In this document: piece by piece, positions 17,230-27,431 of the stretch
How the letters are laid out: the number at the start of each line of letters is the position of its first letter
Position numbering within the stretch: the stretch's first letter is position 1
NCBI RefSeq assembly: GCF_009193155.1
Contig: NZ_VUKD01000001.1
Span: forward strand, 1,116,001 to 1,180,000
Length of the DNA: 64,000 nt
Direction of reading: 5' to 3'
Source: Georgenia subflava
GTDB lineage: Bacteria > Actinomycetota > Actinomycetes > Actinomycetales > Actinomycetaceae
Position numbers and translations under genes: made by a program
The notes under the pieces: generated by a model
Database searches by the model: none
Told to the model about the DNA's origin: nothing
The model's input: the letters and a program-made list of their open reading frames with translations, nothing else

Positions 17230-17425
17230 CTGCCGAGCCTACGACCCGGGCGGCCGCAGGGCTCGGCTCGCGCCGTCGTCGGCCACCGTCCAGCCGCCCG
17301 CCCCGCCATCCGCCCGACGGGACGAACGCCGCTACCCTCGCGGTCGCGGTGGCGCTCGCGCCATGATGGCCCTGAGCGTCGTGGAGGACCCCGGCGCCGG
17401 GACCGACCTCAGGGAGCGCGACGAC

Positions 17426-19060
17426 GTGAGCGGACAGCAGGACATCTCCACGACGAGCCAGTGGCAGGCCCTCGCCGCCCATGCCGAGCAGCAGCGCGAC
17501 GTCCACCTGCGCGAGCTCTTCGCGGCCGACGGCGACCGGGGCACGAATCTGGTGGCCGAGGCGGCCGACCTGTACGTCGACTACTCCAAGAACCGCGTCA
17601 CCGACGAGACGCTCGCGCTCCTGCAGGACCTCGCCCGCACCGCCGGGCTGAGCGAGCGCATCGAGGCGATGTTCCGCGGCGAGCACATCAACACCACCGA
17701 GGACCGCGCCGTGCTGCACACCGCGCTCCGGGCGCCCCGCGGGACGAACCTGGTGGTGGACGGCCAGGACGTCGTCGCCGACGTGCACGAGGTGCTCGAC
17801 AGGATGTCCGCGTTCGCCGAGAAGGTGCGCTCCGGGGAGTGGACCGGCCACACCGGCAAGCGGCTCACCAGGATCGTCAACATCGGGATCGGGGGCTCGG
17901 ACCTCGGCCCGAAGATGGCGACGGTCGCGCTCCAGCCGTACGCCGACCCGGCGATCACGTCGGTCTTCGTCTCCAACGTCGACGGCGACGACATCGCCCG
18001 GGCGCTCGCGGACGCCGACCCGGAGGAGACGCTGTTCATCATCGCGTCCAAGACCTTCACCACCATCGAGACCATCACCAACGCCCGGACCGCCCGGACC
18101 TGGCTGCTCGAGGCCCTCGGTGACGAGGCCGCCGTCGCGAAGCACTTCGTGGCGGTCTCGACCAACGACGAGCGCGTCGCCGAGTTCGGCATCGACACCG
18201 CGAACATGTTCGGCTTCTGGGACTGGGTGGGCGGGCGGTACTCCTACGACTCCGCCGTCGGCCTGTCCGTGATGATCGCGATCGGGCCCGAGCACTTCCG
18301 CGAGATGCTCGCCGGCTTCCACGCCATGGACGAGCACTTCCGCACCGCGCCGCTGGAGCAGAACGTCCCTGTCCTGCTCGCGCTGATCGGCATCTGGTAC
18401 CGCAACTTCCAGGGCGTCGCCACGCACGCGGTGCTGCCGTACAACCAGTACCTCTCCCGGTTCCCCGCCTACCTCCAGCAGCTCGACATGGAGTCCAACG
18501 GCAAGTCGGTGACCCGCGACGGCACCCCGGTGGACTACCAGACCGGCCCGGTGGTCTGGGGCGAGCCCGGCACGAACGGGCAGCACGCGTTCTACCAGCT
18601 GATCCACCAGGGCACCCAGACGGTGCCCGCCGACTTCATCGGGTTCGTCCACCCCGCCGACGAGATCCCCCACCACCACGACCTGCTCACCGCGAACCTG
18701 CTCGCGCAGACGGAGGCGCTCGCCTTCGGCAAGACGGCCGAGGAGGTCCGGGCCGACGGCGTCGCCGAGGGGCTCGTCGCGCACAAGACGTTCGCCGGGA
18801 ACAGCCCGACGACCCTGATCATGGCGCCGCGCCTGACCCCGTCGGTGCTCGGCCAGCTGGTCGCGCTGTACGAGCACAAGGTCTTCACCCAGGGCGTGGT
18901 CTGGGGGATCAACTCCTTCGACCAGTGGGGCGTGGAGCTGGGCAAGGTGCTGGCGAACCAGATCGCGCCGGAGCTCACGGCGACGGACGAGCCCGAGCTC
19001 GGTCACGACTCCTCGACCAACGCGCTCATCCGGCGCTACCGGGAGCAGCGGCGCAGCTAG
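17426..19060 (+). CDS. pgi: Glucose-6-phosphate isomerase
   Basis: A full-length PGI of 544 residues from the GTG at 17426. Signature stretches include [24 protein letters not shown] and [14 protein letters not shown], with the catalytic His and Lys regions in place. It interconverts glucose-6-phosphate and fructose-6-phosphate in glycolysis and gluconeogenesis. An ATG at 17363 would add 21 residues; the GTG is preferred because it starts the conserved part and follows AGGGAG. A probable -10 (TACCCT, 17333) lies upstream. Confidence 0.96.
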   Translation: MSGQQDISTTSQWQALAAHAEQQRDVHLRELFAADGDRGTNLVAEAADLYVDYSKNRVTDETLALLQDLARTAGLSERIEAMFRGEHINTTEDRAVLHTALRAPRGTNLVVDGQDVVADVHEVLDRMSAFAEKVRSGEWTGHTGKRLTRIVNIGIGGSDLGPKMATVALQPYADPAITSVFVSNVDGDDIARALADADPEETLFIIASKTFTTIETITNARTARTWLLEALGDEAAVAKHFVAVSTNDERVAEFGIDTANMFGFWDWVGGRYSYDSAVGLSVMIAIGPEHFREMLAGFHAMDEHFRTAPLEQNVPVLLALIGIWYRNFQGVATHAVLPYNQYLSRFPAYLQQLDMESNGKSVTRDGTPVDYQTGPVVWGEPGTNGQHAFYQLIHQGTQTVPADFIGFVHPADEIPHHHDLLTANLLAQTEALAFGKTAEEVRADGVAEGLVAHKTFAGNSPTTLIMAPRLTPSVLGQLVALYEHKVFTQGVVWGINSFDQWGVELGKVLANQIAPELTATDEPELGHDSSTNALIRRYREQRRS

Positions 19061-19165
19061 CGGTTCGGCGGCCGGCGCGCCGGGTGCCCGGCCGCCTGCG
19101 GGACCGAGCGGGTCGTTCTACGCTCGAGGCGTCCCGCACGGAGCGGGATGGGCAGGAGGACCGGC

Positions 19166-19411
19166 ATGACGGACGTCGAGTTCCCGACCGTCGACGGGTC
19201 GCGGGCGTGCCTGACCGGGCTGGTGAGCGTGTGGCACGTCGGCGACGGCGAACGGGTCGAGCCGGGCCGGGTCGTCGCCGAGGTCGAGCTCGGCGACGTC
19301 GAGACCGAGGTGCTCGCCCCGGCGGCCGGCGTGCTGCGGCACCTCGTGAGCGTGGACGAGATCAGCGCCCAGGGCGTGCCGATCGCGCGCGTCGAGCAGG
19401 CCGAGGAGTAG
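19166..19411 (+). CDS. Lipoyl/biotinyl-domain-like protein without an attachment lysine
   Basis: An 81-residue single lipoyl-like domain: a first half ending GLVSVWHVGDGERVEPG and a second with VAEVELGDVETEVLAPAAGVL. In lipoyl domains the hairpin reads E-T-D-K-x-x-x-E-V-x-A-P; here the Lys position is Asp (LGDVETEV), and the whole protein has no Lys. It therefore cannot carry a lipoyl or biotinyl group at the usual site. Similar short proteins exist as binding or structural domains. It sits 106 bp after pgi and ends 5 bp before the convergent guaB1 gene. Function unknown. Confidence 0.8.
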   Translation: MTDVEFPTVDGSRACLTGLVSVWHVGDGERVEPGRVVAEVELGDVETEVLAPAAGVLRHLVSVDEISAQGVPIARVEQAEE

Positions 19412-19416
19412 GGCGC

Positions 19417-20949
<1,533 letters not shown>

Positions 20950-21420
20950 TCAGAGCGGTCCCAGGACGTCGTGCGGGTCCGCCCCGAGGGCGAGCGTGTC
21001 GAGCACGGTCAGCAGCTGGCGCTCCTCGTACCGGAAGTGGGACTCCATGATCGCGGCGATCCCCTCGATATGCCGGTCCAGCTCCGTGGGGGACGCGGCG
21101 CGCCCGATCGCCGTCTGCATGGCGGTGATCAGGTGCGCCATCATCGAGTGGTCCTGCTCCAGGTACCGCAGCGTCTCGCGGAGCTCCGGGTGGGCGGCGG
21201 CGATCGCGGGGAACAGGGTGCGGTCCTCGCCCTCGTGGTGCCCGGTCAGCGCCGTGCAGAAGCCGTGGCAGAACAGCAGCAGGTCCCGGGTTGCCGGCCC
21301 GGCAGCCGCGTCGTCGTCCAGGGCGGCACGGGTCACCCGCAGGGCTTCTCGCAACCGGTCGTGGACGGCGCGCAGCTCGTGGCTCCAGGCGACGAGCCTG
21401 GTCTTCTCGCCCTCAGTCAC
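20950..21420 (-). CDS. Hemerythrin domain protein
   Basis: A 156-residue four-helix protein with the diiron-ligand pattern of hemerythrin-like proteins: HxxxE in HHEGEDRTLFP, H in EQDHSMMAHL, and HxxxE in ESHFRYEERQL. Such proteins bind O2, NO or iron, or act as sensors. The DUF2249 protein encoded far downstream (56313) belongs to a family often linked with hemerythrin and NO genes, but the two are not adjacent here. It starts with an ATG about 100 bp from the convergently placed oxidase end. Confidence 0.88.
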   Translation of the reverse strand: MTEGEKTRLVAWSHELRAVHDRLREALRVTRAALDDDAAAGPATRDLLLFCHGFCTALTGHHEGEDRTLFPAIAAAHPELRETLRYLEQDHSMMAHLITAMQTAIGRAASPTELDRHIEGIAAIMESHFRYEERQLLTVLDTLALGADPHDVLGPL

Positions 21421-21516
21421 GTGAGGGCGAAGGGATCGACGGTGTCAACGTCGAGCTCCTTCGTGTCCGGCGCCTCCATGCCTGACACGGTCTGCCACCG
21501 GCACGCGACGCTGCGG

Positions 21517-22485
21517 TCACGATAGCGGACGGGAGTCGTCGAGGAGTCGAACCGCGTCTTCCGCGGTGCCCCAGGACTGGCTCACGCCCGACCCGCCGTG
21601 GCCGACGTTGTGCACGTACACGGTGTCGCCGCGCCGCTCGGCCGCGAGGTGGACACCGTCCTCGCGCCGCGGGCGCAGCCCGACCTGGGTGCCGAGGACG
21701 GAGACCTCGGCGAGACGAGGGTCGATCTCGGCGCAGCGGGCCACGATCTGCCGGGTCTGCTCGGCCCGGACCCGAGGGTCGTCGACGGCGTCGTCGGTCG
21801 CGGTGGCACCGAGGACGACCCGGTCGCCGTGCGGCCAGAACGCCGCCCACGCCGGACCGAACGGTGCCTCCATGAAGAACTCGTCGATGCCGGGGTTGGC
21901 AACGACGACGTGCTGGCCGCGCGACGGGCGCACGCTCGTGCCGGCGAGCTCCCGCGATCCCAGCCCCGAGCAGTTCATCACCGCGGGAGCGAGCCCGGAG
22001 ACGTCGTCCAGCGAACCCAGGCGCCCGATCTCCACCCGCGTCCCGGCTGCCTCGAGCCGGCCGACGAGGTAGCGCAGGTACGGGACCATGTCGACGAGCG
22101 GGGTCTGCGTGCGGAACCCCCAGCCGAAGCCGTCGGGCAGCGTGGACGGCCCGGCGACGTCGACCGGCCGCCCGTCCAGGGCCATCGGGAAGGGTGGCTC
22201 CTGACGAGCCGCCAGGAGGCCGGAGCGGACCACGACGCCGGAGCCCGGGTCCTCGGCGAGCTGGGTGAAGACCTCCCGGCCCCGGCGTTCCCACTCGAAG
22301 GCCGGTTCGCCGGCCGGGAACAGGTTGGGCCCCACCATGGCGGACGCGACGGCCGAGGTCGTGTCCAGAGGCCCCTCGGCCGCCAGCACACGCACGTCGT
22401 CCCCGCGTTCGGCGAGCAGGACGGCGGTCGTCAGGCCCACGACCCCGGCACCTACCACGACGACGCCGGTCGTCGGCTGTGACAT
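21517..22485 (-). CDS. D-amino-acid-oxidase-like FAD oxidoreductase
   Basis: A 322-residue FAD enzyme. The N-terminal dinucleotide motif is GVVVVGAGVVGLTTAVLLAERG, the FAD contact NCSGLGSREL follows, and the C-terminal HNVGHGGSGVSQSWG loop is typical of D-amino-acid oxidase/DASOX relatives. It should oxidise a D-amino acid or amine, releasing H2O2 and ammonia; specificity is not readable. The ATG at 22485 is set by AAGGGGAG just upstream. The 255 bp beyond it (22486-22741) hold nothing recognisable. Confidence 0.9.
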   Translation of the reverse strand: MSQPTTGVVVVGAGVVGLTTAVLLAERGDDVRVLAAEGPLDTTSAVASAMVGPNLFPAGEPAFEWERRGREVFTQLAEDPGSGVVVRSGLLAARQEPPFPMALDGRPVDVAGPSTLPDGFGWGFRTQTPLVDMVPYLRYLVGRLEAAGTRVEIGRLGSLDDVSGLAPAVMNCSGLGSRELAGTSVRPSRGQHVVVANPGIDEFFMEAPFGPAWAAFWPHGDRVVLGATATDDAVDDPRVRAEQTRQIVARCAEIDPRLAEVSVLGTQVGLRPRREDGVHLAAERRGDTVYVHNVGHGGSGVSQSWGTAEDAVRLLDDSRPLS

Positions 22486-22741
22486 GTGCTCCCCTTGAAT
22501 CGATCGCCGCGGTGTCTGACGAGACACCACGCCACCAGACCATCCGACGGCCGTCAGCTCTGTCAACGTCCTTTTCTGGGAGTCGCAGGTCGAGCGCGTC
22601 GGTCTCCCTGACTACCCGCGGCTCCCCACGCGCGCTGGTCGGAGCCGATCGCGGAGACTCCCGTTGACCGTCACCCAGCTCGTCAGCCTCGACGGCGTCT
22701 CACTGGGCCCGGGCTCTGCCGACGAGGACCCCAGGAGAGGG

Positions 22742-23113
22742 TCAGTGCTGGAACGGAGGCAGCACGCGCTGCTCGACCAGGGTGTCGAACAGCTCCAGCA
22801 GTCGCTTCGCGGTGTCCAGCGCGTCGGCGAAGCCGGCCTGACGGATCTTCACCGTGGACGTGATGTTGTCCGCCTCGTGGTGGAAGAGGAAGTCGCCCAC
22901 CGGCCAGGCGACCAGCGTCTCGTACGGCGTGGGGGCCAGGCCGTGCCGCTCGACCAGCTGCCGCCACACGTCGGCCCGGGTGGGCATCGCCTCCGCGAGG
23001 GACATCTGCTGCGGCGGCGCGTACTCCATGCCGAAGTGCTCGGCGAACCGCGGCCACAGCTGCGACCAGCGGCACTGGTCCCCACGCTGAGCGGCCGGGT
23101 GCCCCGACGGCAC
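22742..23113 (-). pseudogene. Truncated NAD-dependent epimerase/SDR (PRISE-like) remnant
   Basis: The 123-residue frame reads like the last third of a PRISE-type (progesterone 5-beta-reductase/iridoid-synthase-like) short-chain dehydrogenase: GDQCRWSQLWPRFAEHFGME, WRQLVERHGL, LVAWPVGDFLFHHEADNI, KIRQAGFADALDT. The Rossmann half and the catalytic Tyr region are missing, and upstream DNA runs straight into the padR gene. Family members are about 350 residues, so this is probably dead. The loss seems linked to the arrival or rearrangement of the padR cluster (inference). Confidence 0.75.
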
Positions 23114-23153
23114 GAGCTCCGCTCCATGGTGGTGAAACGGTGTGCAGAATCCT

Positions 23154-23170
23154 CAAGGTCGGGTACCTTG
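23154..23170. promoter_or_regulatory. Palindrome over the padR -10, candidate PadR operator
   Basis: A perfect inverted repeat CAAGGT-cgggt-ACCTTG overlaps a -10 hexamer (TACCTT, 23164-23169) that ends 7 nt before the padR ATG. PadR proteins usually repress their own promoter through such sites. No Shine-Dalgarno is present, so the message is probably leaderless. Confidence 0.55.
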
Positions 23171-23176
23171 TGACGC

Positions 23177-23524
23177 ATGGTAGCCGGTGAGGACACCATC
23201 CTCTCGAACTTGCGACGCGGCGCCCTTGAGTACTGCGTCCTCGCTCTGCTGCGCTCGGGGACGAGCTACGGGCTGGACATCGCCCGGGTTCTCAATCGCG
23301 ACGGTGTCCTGATGCGCGGGGAGGGCACCTTGTATCCGCTGCTCGCCCGCCTGCGCCGGTCCGGCCTCGTCGAGACGACCTGGCAGGAGTCGGCGGCCGG
23401 GCCGCCCCGGCGCTATTACGCCCTGACCCCCGAGGGGGAGCGTGCCCTGGACGCCTTCGCCCGTACGTGGCGTCCGTTCCGTGACGCGGTCGACGCCGCC
23501 CTTCTCACCGAGGAGCCTTCATGA
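23177..23524 (+). CDS. PadR family transcriptional regulator
   Basis: A 115-residue PadR repressor of the short type: winged helix with LEYCVLALLRSGTSYGLDIAR, recognition region GEGTLYPLLARLRRSGLVETTW and wing RRYYALTPEGERAL. The short C-terminus makes dimer contacts. It overlaps the next gene by 4 bp (ATGA), so it is coupled to an HAAS-type membrane protein, a common pairing in which PadR senses envelope or drug stress. A palindrome covers its promoter. Confidence 0.9.
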   Translation: MVAGEDTILSNLRRGALEYCVLALLRSGTSYGLDIARVLNRDGVLMRGEGTLYPLLARLRRSGLVETTWQESAAGPPRRYYALTPEGERALDAFARTWRPFRDAVDAALLTEEPS

Positions 23525-24702
23525 ACTCGCATCCGTCCAGCACGACGGCGGCCGACCGGGTCGATCGCTACCTCGACGACGTCGGGCGCATGCTGGCCGG
23601 CATCGGACCGGCCGACCGTGCGGACGTGTTGGCCGGCGTCCGGGAGCACGTTGACACCGCCCTAGGGCCGGGTCCGTGGACGGACCGCGCGGTCGACCAG
23701 GTGCTGCTCGAGCTCGGACCGCCCGAGGAGATCGCGGCCGCGGCCCTGGAGGACCTCGGCCGCGTCGTGACCGGTCCCGGTGAGATGCCGCCCGTCGCCG
23801 CGCCGGCGCTCGCGCGGCCCTGGGTGCGCCCGGTCGTCGCTGTCGCGCTCGCCCTCGGGCTCGCCCCGACGCTCCTCGTCGTGCCCGGCTTCCTGTGGTT
23901 CGTGCCCTCGGGCAGCTATCCCCTCGACGTGGCTACCTACGACGTCCTCTGGAGCACAGCCGCCCTCGTCCTGACACCCCCGGGGTGGCTCCTGCTGGCC
24001 GGCGTCATTCTCGTCACCGCCTCGCCGGTGTTCGGTCGGGTCGACAAGGTCGCCGCCTGGTCGCTCCTGCCTTGGTGCACGGTCGTCCCGGCGCTCGCCG
24101 CGCTCATCGCACGCACGGCGGACGACTGTGCGACCGGCGGGCCGTGCACTGGTACGGACCGGTTCACTGCGCAGGCGCTCATGGTGGGAGCCGGGCTGGT
24201 CACCGCTGTCGGTGTCGTGGTGGTGCTCGTACGGCTCGGACGGGCCCCGCGGCCCGGGGACCGCGACCGGTGGCTGGCAGCGGCAGTCGCCGTCGGGCTC
24301 CTCGTATCCGCTCTTCCGGTCGCCACGCTGCCGTTGACCTTCCGGGCGGGGACCTACGTCTCCCGCAGCGCCGGCGGCCTCGTCGCCCACGCCGACACGC
24401 TGGTTCGCGTCCTCGGTCCGGTCCTCATTGCCACGCCGGTGTGGGTCTGCGTCGTCGTCCTGCTCGTCCGCTCCCGCCTGTGGACGCGGACGGCGAAGCT
24501 GGCGGGTGTCGTCGTCGTGCCGGCGCTGCTCGTCGTTGCGGTGCTTGCCACCGCTGCCCCGGCAGCCCTGACGCCGGCAGTGCTCACGGCCGGCAGCTGG
24601 GTCTCCGCGGTGGGCGCCCTCGCGGTCGTGGCGGTCGCCGCCTGGCTCTGGGGCACGTCTCTGTGGCGGGTCGACCACGGCTCGGCCGATCGACCTCGAT
24701 GA
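23521..24702 (+). CDS. HAAS-domain membrane protein partner of PadR
   Basis: A 393-residue protein. Residues about 10-82 form a HAAS helical domain (DRYLDDVGRMLAGIGPADRADVLAGV...EHVD...VDQVLLELGPPEEIAAAAL), which pairs with PadR regulators. The rest has about seven membrane segments. Such proteins relay a membrane signal to PadR or form part of a transport system; mechanism is not settled. It is translated from an ATGA overlap with padR and precedes an MFS exporter by 71 bp. Confidence 0.8.
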   Translation: MNSHPSSTTAADRVDRYLDDVGRMLAGIGPADRADVLAGVREHVDTALGPGPWTDRAVDQVLLELGPPEEIAAAALEDLGRVVTGPGEMPPVAAPALARPWVRPVVAVALALGLAPTLLVVPGFLWFVPSGSYPLDVATYDVLWSTAALVLTPPGWLLLAGVILVTASPVFGRVDKVAAWSLLPWCTVVPALAALIARTADDCATGGPCTGTDRFTAQALMVGAGLVTAVGVVVVLVRLGRAPRPGDRDRWLAAAVAVGLLVSALPVATLPLTFRAGTYVSRSAGGLVAHADTLVRVLGPVLIATPVWVCVVVLLVRSRLWTRTAKLAGVVVVPALLVVAVLATAAPAALTPAVLTAGSWVSAVGALAVVAVAAWLWGTSLWRVDHGSADRPR

Positions 24703-24773
24703 CCTGAGGCTGGTCTACCCGGTCCTGGGCATGTCACAGCTCAGTTTCCCGCGGGCTCGGGTAGAACTCTCTG

Positions 24774-26096
24774 GTGACCGCGCGCCGTGAAGCCGACGCC
24801 GACCATCGAGGAGGGCGCGAGGGCAGCGTGCTCGGCCATCGGGATTTCCGGCGGCTGTGGCTGTCGAACCTCTCGAACGAGGCCGGCGCCCGGTTCTCCC
24901 TGCTGGCGGTCAGCGTCACGGCGGTGTCGGTGCTGGGAGCGTCGCCGTTCGAGGTCGCCGTCCTCACCGCTCTGGCCGATGGCGCCTACCTGCTCCTGGG
25001 CATCCCGGTCGGGGTGTGGGTCGACCGATGGCGCAAGAAGCCGGTCCTCGTCACGGCTGACGTCGTGCGGGCGGCGGCGGTGCTCAGTGTGCCCTTGGCC
25101 CACCTCGCCGGCGCCCTGACGATCTATCAGCTCATGGCGGTCGTGGCTATCGTCAGCGCGGCCGGGGTCTTCTTCGACACCGCGCACACGGCCGTGCTGC
25201 CTGCCCTGGTGGGGCGGAGCCGTGTCTCGGAGGCCAACGCCCGGCTGCAGACCACCGACTCGATGATGCGTGCCGTCGCGCCGGGAGCCGCGGGGCTGCT
25301 GCTGACCAGGGTCGCGGCACCGGTGCTGTTCCTGTTCACCGCGGCGGTCAGCGCGGCCTCGGCAGCGTTGGTGGCGTCGATGAAGGTCGACGAGCCCCGG
25401 CGCGGGCGCGAGGAGCGGGATCCCTTCTGGCCCGCCGTCACGACGGGGCTGCGGTTCGTCGTCGGGCACCCGGCCCTCCGCACCTTGATGGTCTCCAACG
25501 CGGCCAACAACCTCGGCGCGGGCATGCTCATCGCAATCTTCCCGGTCTTCGTGCTCCGTGATCTTGGCGTCAGTCCGGCGGAGCTGGGTGTCGCCAACGC
25601 GATCGGCGCCGGCGGAGCGATCGTCGGATCCCTCGTCGGCCTGCCGATCAAGAGCAGGCTCGGGGAGGTTCGGACCCTGCTGGTGACCCAGCATGTCCGG
25701 CCGCTCGCCTTTCTGGTGTTGCCGCTGGCCACCGTCACCCCGATCGCCCCGGTGGTGATGGTGGCCCTGAACAGCTTCGCCGTGGCGTTCGTCCTCGTCG
25801 TCGGCTCCATCAGCTCGACCGGCATGCGCGCACGCGTCACCCCGCACCACCTGATGGGCCGGGTCTCCGCGGCCAGCAGATTCGTCACTCTCGGGACCGT
25901 GCCGATCGGTGCCCTTGCCGCCGGGGCGCTCGGCACGTGGATCCCGCACACCACCGTCCTCGTCGTCGCCGCGGCCACCGCCTCGCTCGCCGCCGTCGCC
26001 ATGCTCCTCTCCCCTCTGCGCGCGCTCCGGAACCTGCCGCAACGGTGGGAAGACGAGGCCGAGCGAGCGGAGCTGAACGAGACGGTCAATCGCTGA
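24774..26096 (+). CDS. MFS transporter, macrolide-efflux (MefA)-like
   Basis: A 440-residue 12-helix MFS protein (HRDFRRLWLSNLSNEAGARFSLLAVSV at the first helix, VDRWRKKPVLVTAD as the loop 2-3 motif). The RLWLSN...G-x-R-F layout resembles MefA/Tet-type drug exporters such as macrolide efflux pumps. Starts at a GTG; a weak -10-like TAGAAC ends 6 nt before it. Downstream of padR/HAAS genes it is a natural candidate target of that switch. The drug is unknown. Confidence 0.88.
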   Translation: MTARREADADHRGGREGSVLGHRDFRRLWLSNLSNEAGARFSLLAVSVTAVSVLGASPFEVAVLTALADGAYLLLGIPVGVWVDRWRKKPVLVTADVVRAAAVLSVPLAHLAGALTIYQLMAVVAIVSAAGVFFDTAHTAVLPALVGRSRVSEANARLQTTDSMMRAVAPGAAGLLLTRVAAPVLFLFTAAVSAASAALVASMKVDEPRRGREERDPFWPAVTTGLRFVVGHPALRTLMVSNAANNLGAGMLIAIFPVFVLRDLGVSPAELGVANAIGAGGAIVGSLVGLPIKSRLGEVRTLLVTQHVRPLAFLVLPLATVTPIAPVVMVALNSFAVAFVLVVGSISSTGMRARVTPHHLMGRVSAASRFVTLGTVPIGALAAGALGTWIPHTTVLVVAAATASLAAVAMLLSPLRALRNLPQRWEDEAERAELNETVNR

Positions 26097-26128
26097 AGCG
26101 CATCAGGTTGCCCTCAAGTGGCCAGCCT

Positions 26129-26386
26129 TCAGCGGTCATACACGTCGCGCCTGTGCCCGAGGGTGATGACAACGACCAGGAGCACATCGTCTTCGACCGT
26201 GTAGATGATGCGATAGCTCCCGACTCGCACCCGCAGCCCTGGTCGACCCTGCAACGCCTTGGCGCCGGGCGGGCGTGGGTCCCGTGCGAGCAGGGCGATT
26301 GCGCCACGGATGCGATCACGGTCGCGATGATCGACGCGTCGGAGTGCGCGGACCGCTGCAGGACGCAGCTCGATCCGGTAGATCAT
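26129..26386 (-). CDS. RelE/ParE-family toxin
   Basis: An 85-residue RelE-superfamily toxin: MIYRIELRPAAVRALRRVDH, IRGAIALLARDPRPPGAKALQG and GLRVRVGSYRIIYTV, ending LGHRRDVYDR. The Arg/Lys-rich core and the C-terminal H-R-x-x-Y-D-R fit ribosome-dependent mRNA interferases of the RelE branch. It overlaps the antitoxin stop by 4 bp (ATGA), the usual arrangement for coupled translation. The locus sits between an MFS gene and a sigma factor and differs from neighbours in using more AT-rich codons. Confidence 0.9.
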   Translation of the reverse strand: MIYRIELRPAAVRALRRVDHRDRDRIRGAIALLARDPRPPGAKALQGRPGLRVRVGSYRIIYTVEDDVLLVVVITLGHRRDVYDR

Positions 26387-26631
26387 GCCCAGCCGAGGTC
26401 TTCCTTCACCTGAGCCCAGGGGATGTTCGGCCCTTCCTCCGCGAGGGCCTCATCGAAAGCAGCCATATCTTCGGCGTCCTCGACCGCTTCGAGCATGCGC
26501 TCATACTGCTCGGGGCTCACGACAACGGCGGCGCGCCTCCCGCGCCGCTCGATGAAGACAGCTTCTTCTTGGGAGCGGTCGATCAGCTCGGAGAAGTGCT
26601 TGCGCGCCTCTGCGACATTCATCGCCACCAT
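26383..26631 (-). CDS. Phd/YefM-family antitoxin
   Basis: An 82-residue antitoxin: MNVAEARKHFSELIDRSQEEAVFIERRG is the Phd/YefM DNA-binding domain, followed by an acidic C-terminus (EDAEDMAAFDEALAEEGPN) that would wrap the toxin. The promoter is exceptionally clear: a 9-bp perfect inverted repeat with two TGTACA cores overlaps -35 and -10, and the -10 (TACACT) ends 6 nt before the ATG at 26631, so translation is leaderless. Autorepression with toxin is expected. A second ATG at 26622 is less likely. Confidence 0.9.
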   Translation of the reverse strand: MVAMNVAEARKHFSELIDRSQEEAVFIERRGRRAAVVVSPEQYERMLEAVEDAEDMAAFDEALAEEGPNIPWAQVKEDLGWA

Positions 26632-26640
26632 GGCCACGAG

Positions 26641-26667
26641 TGTACATCTCGCACTCACAGATGTACA
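26641..26667. promoter_or_regulatory. YefM-type operator with two TGTACA cores
   Basis: Perfect inverted repeat TGTACATCT-N9-AGATGTACA immediately upstream of the antitoxin. E. coli YefM binds repeats with the same TGTACA core. On the minus strand TGTACA (26667-26662) and TACACT (26643-26638) are spaced 18 bp apart as -35-like and -10 elements, so the operator covers the promoter. Confidence 0.8.
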
Positions 26668-26855
26668 TGATTGGCGCTTGGGCTGGTCGTGTCGCGATAC
26701 GGCGCCGCAAGTGACCATGCTTCCCGCACTGGGAAGTCGTAGGTCTGGCCGTTCACCGGTGTTCTCGTCCTGCGTTCACCTGATCAAGGACGCCGCGGCC
26801 CTTGCGGAGTGCCGCGGTGCGACACACTTGTTGCGGTGGTGGACAGGTACTGGGT

Positions 26856-27431
26856 ATGAGGCATGCTCCACGAACCCCTGACCGGGAACGCGCCTTCAGG
26901 TCGTTGTACGAGTCCGTCTACCCGGACCTCTTGAGATTCGTCCAGCGTCGCGCCCGCCCGGACCACGCAGAGGACGTGGTCGCCGACGCCTTCCTGGTCG
27001 TGTGGCGTCGCCTCGATGAGGTGCCGGGTCCCCACGCCGATGCCCGAGCCTGGATATTCGGCATCACCCGCAACATCTTGTTGAACACCCGGCGGGGTGA
27101 GGAGCGTCGACGCGCGCTGGGAGTGCGCCTCGCGGACGCCGCGGAGCTCGCGTCCGCGAGCTCCGGCACAGCGGACGCCGAGGACGTCGTGAGCCGGGTC
27201 GACCTGAGCAGAGCCTGGCGTCGTCTCTCCGAGGTTCATCAAGAGGCGCTGGCCCTCGCGGCCTTCGAGGAGCTCAGCGCACCTCAGGCGGCCACCGTGC
27301 TCGGTATCTCTCCCGTCGCGTTCCGGCTACGGCTCAGTCGTGCCCGTCGAGCGCTCCGGCTTCACCTCGACCACCTCCCGCGTCAGGCCGCTGTGCCGGC
27401 CGATACCTCTGAAAGGACCGCCACGCCATGA
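26856..27431 (+). CDS. ECF RNA polymerase sigma factor
   Basis: A 191-residue extracytoplasmic-function sigma factor: sigma2 with YPDLLRFVQRRARPDHAEDVVADAFLVVWRRLDEVP and WIFGITRNILLNTRRGEERR, sigma4 with LSEVHQEALALAAFEELSAPQAATVLGISPVAFRLRLSRAR. It should direct RNA polymerase to a small regulon, released by its partner. It overlaps the next gene by 4 bp (ATGA). The TCCGTCTACCCGGACCTC region and ATG at 26856 match family starts. The promoter lies in the 185-bp gap after the toxin-antitoxin operator. Confidence 0.92.
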   Translation: MRHAPRTPDRERAFRSLYESVYPDLLRFVQRRARPDHAEDVVADAFLVVWRRLDEVPGPHADARAWIFGITRNILLNTRRGEERRRALGVRLADAAELASASSGTADAEDVVSRVDLSRAWRRLSEVHQEALALAAFEELSAPQAATVLGISPVAFRLRLSRARRALRLHLDHLPRQAAVPADTSERTATP

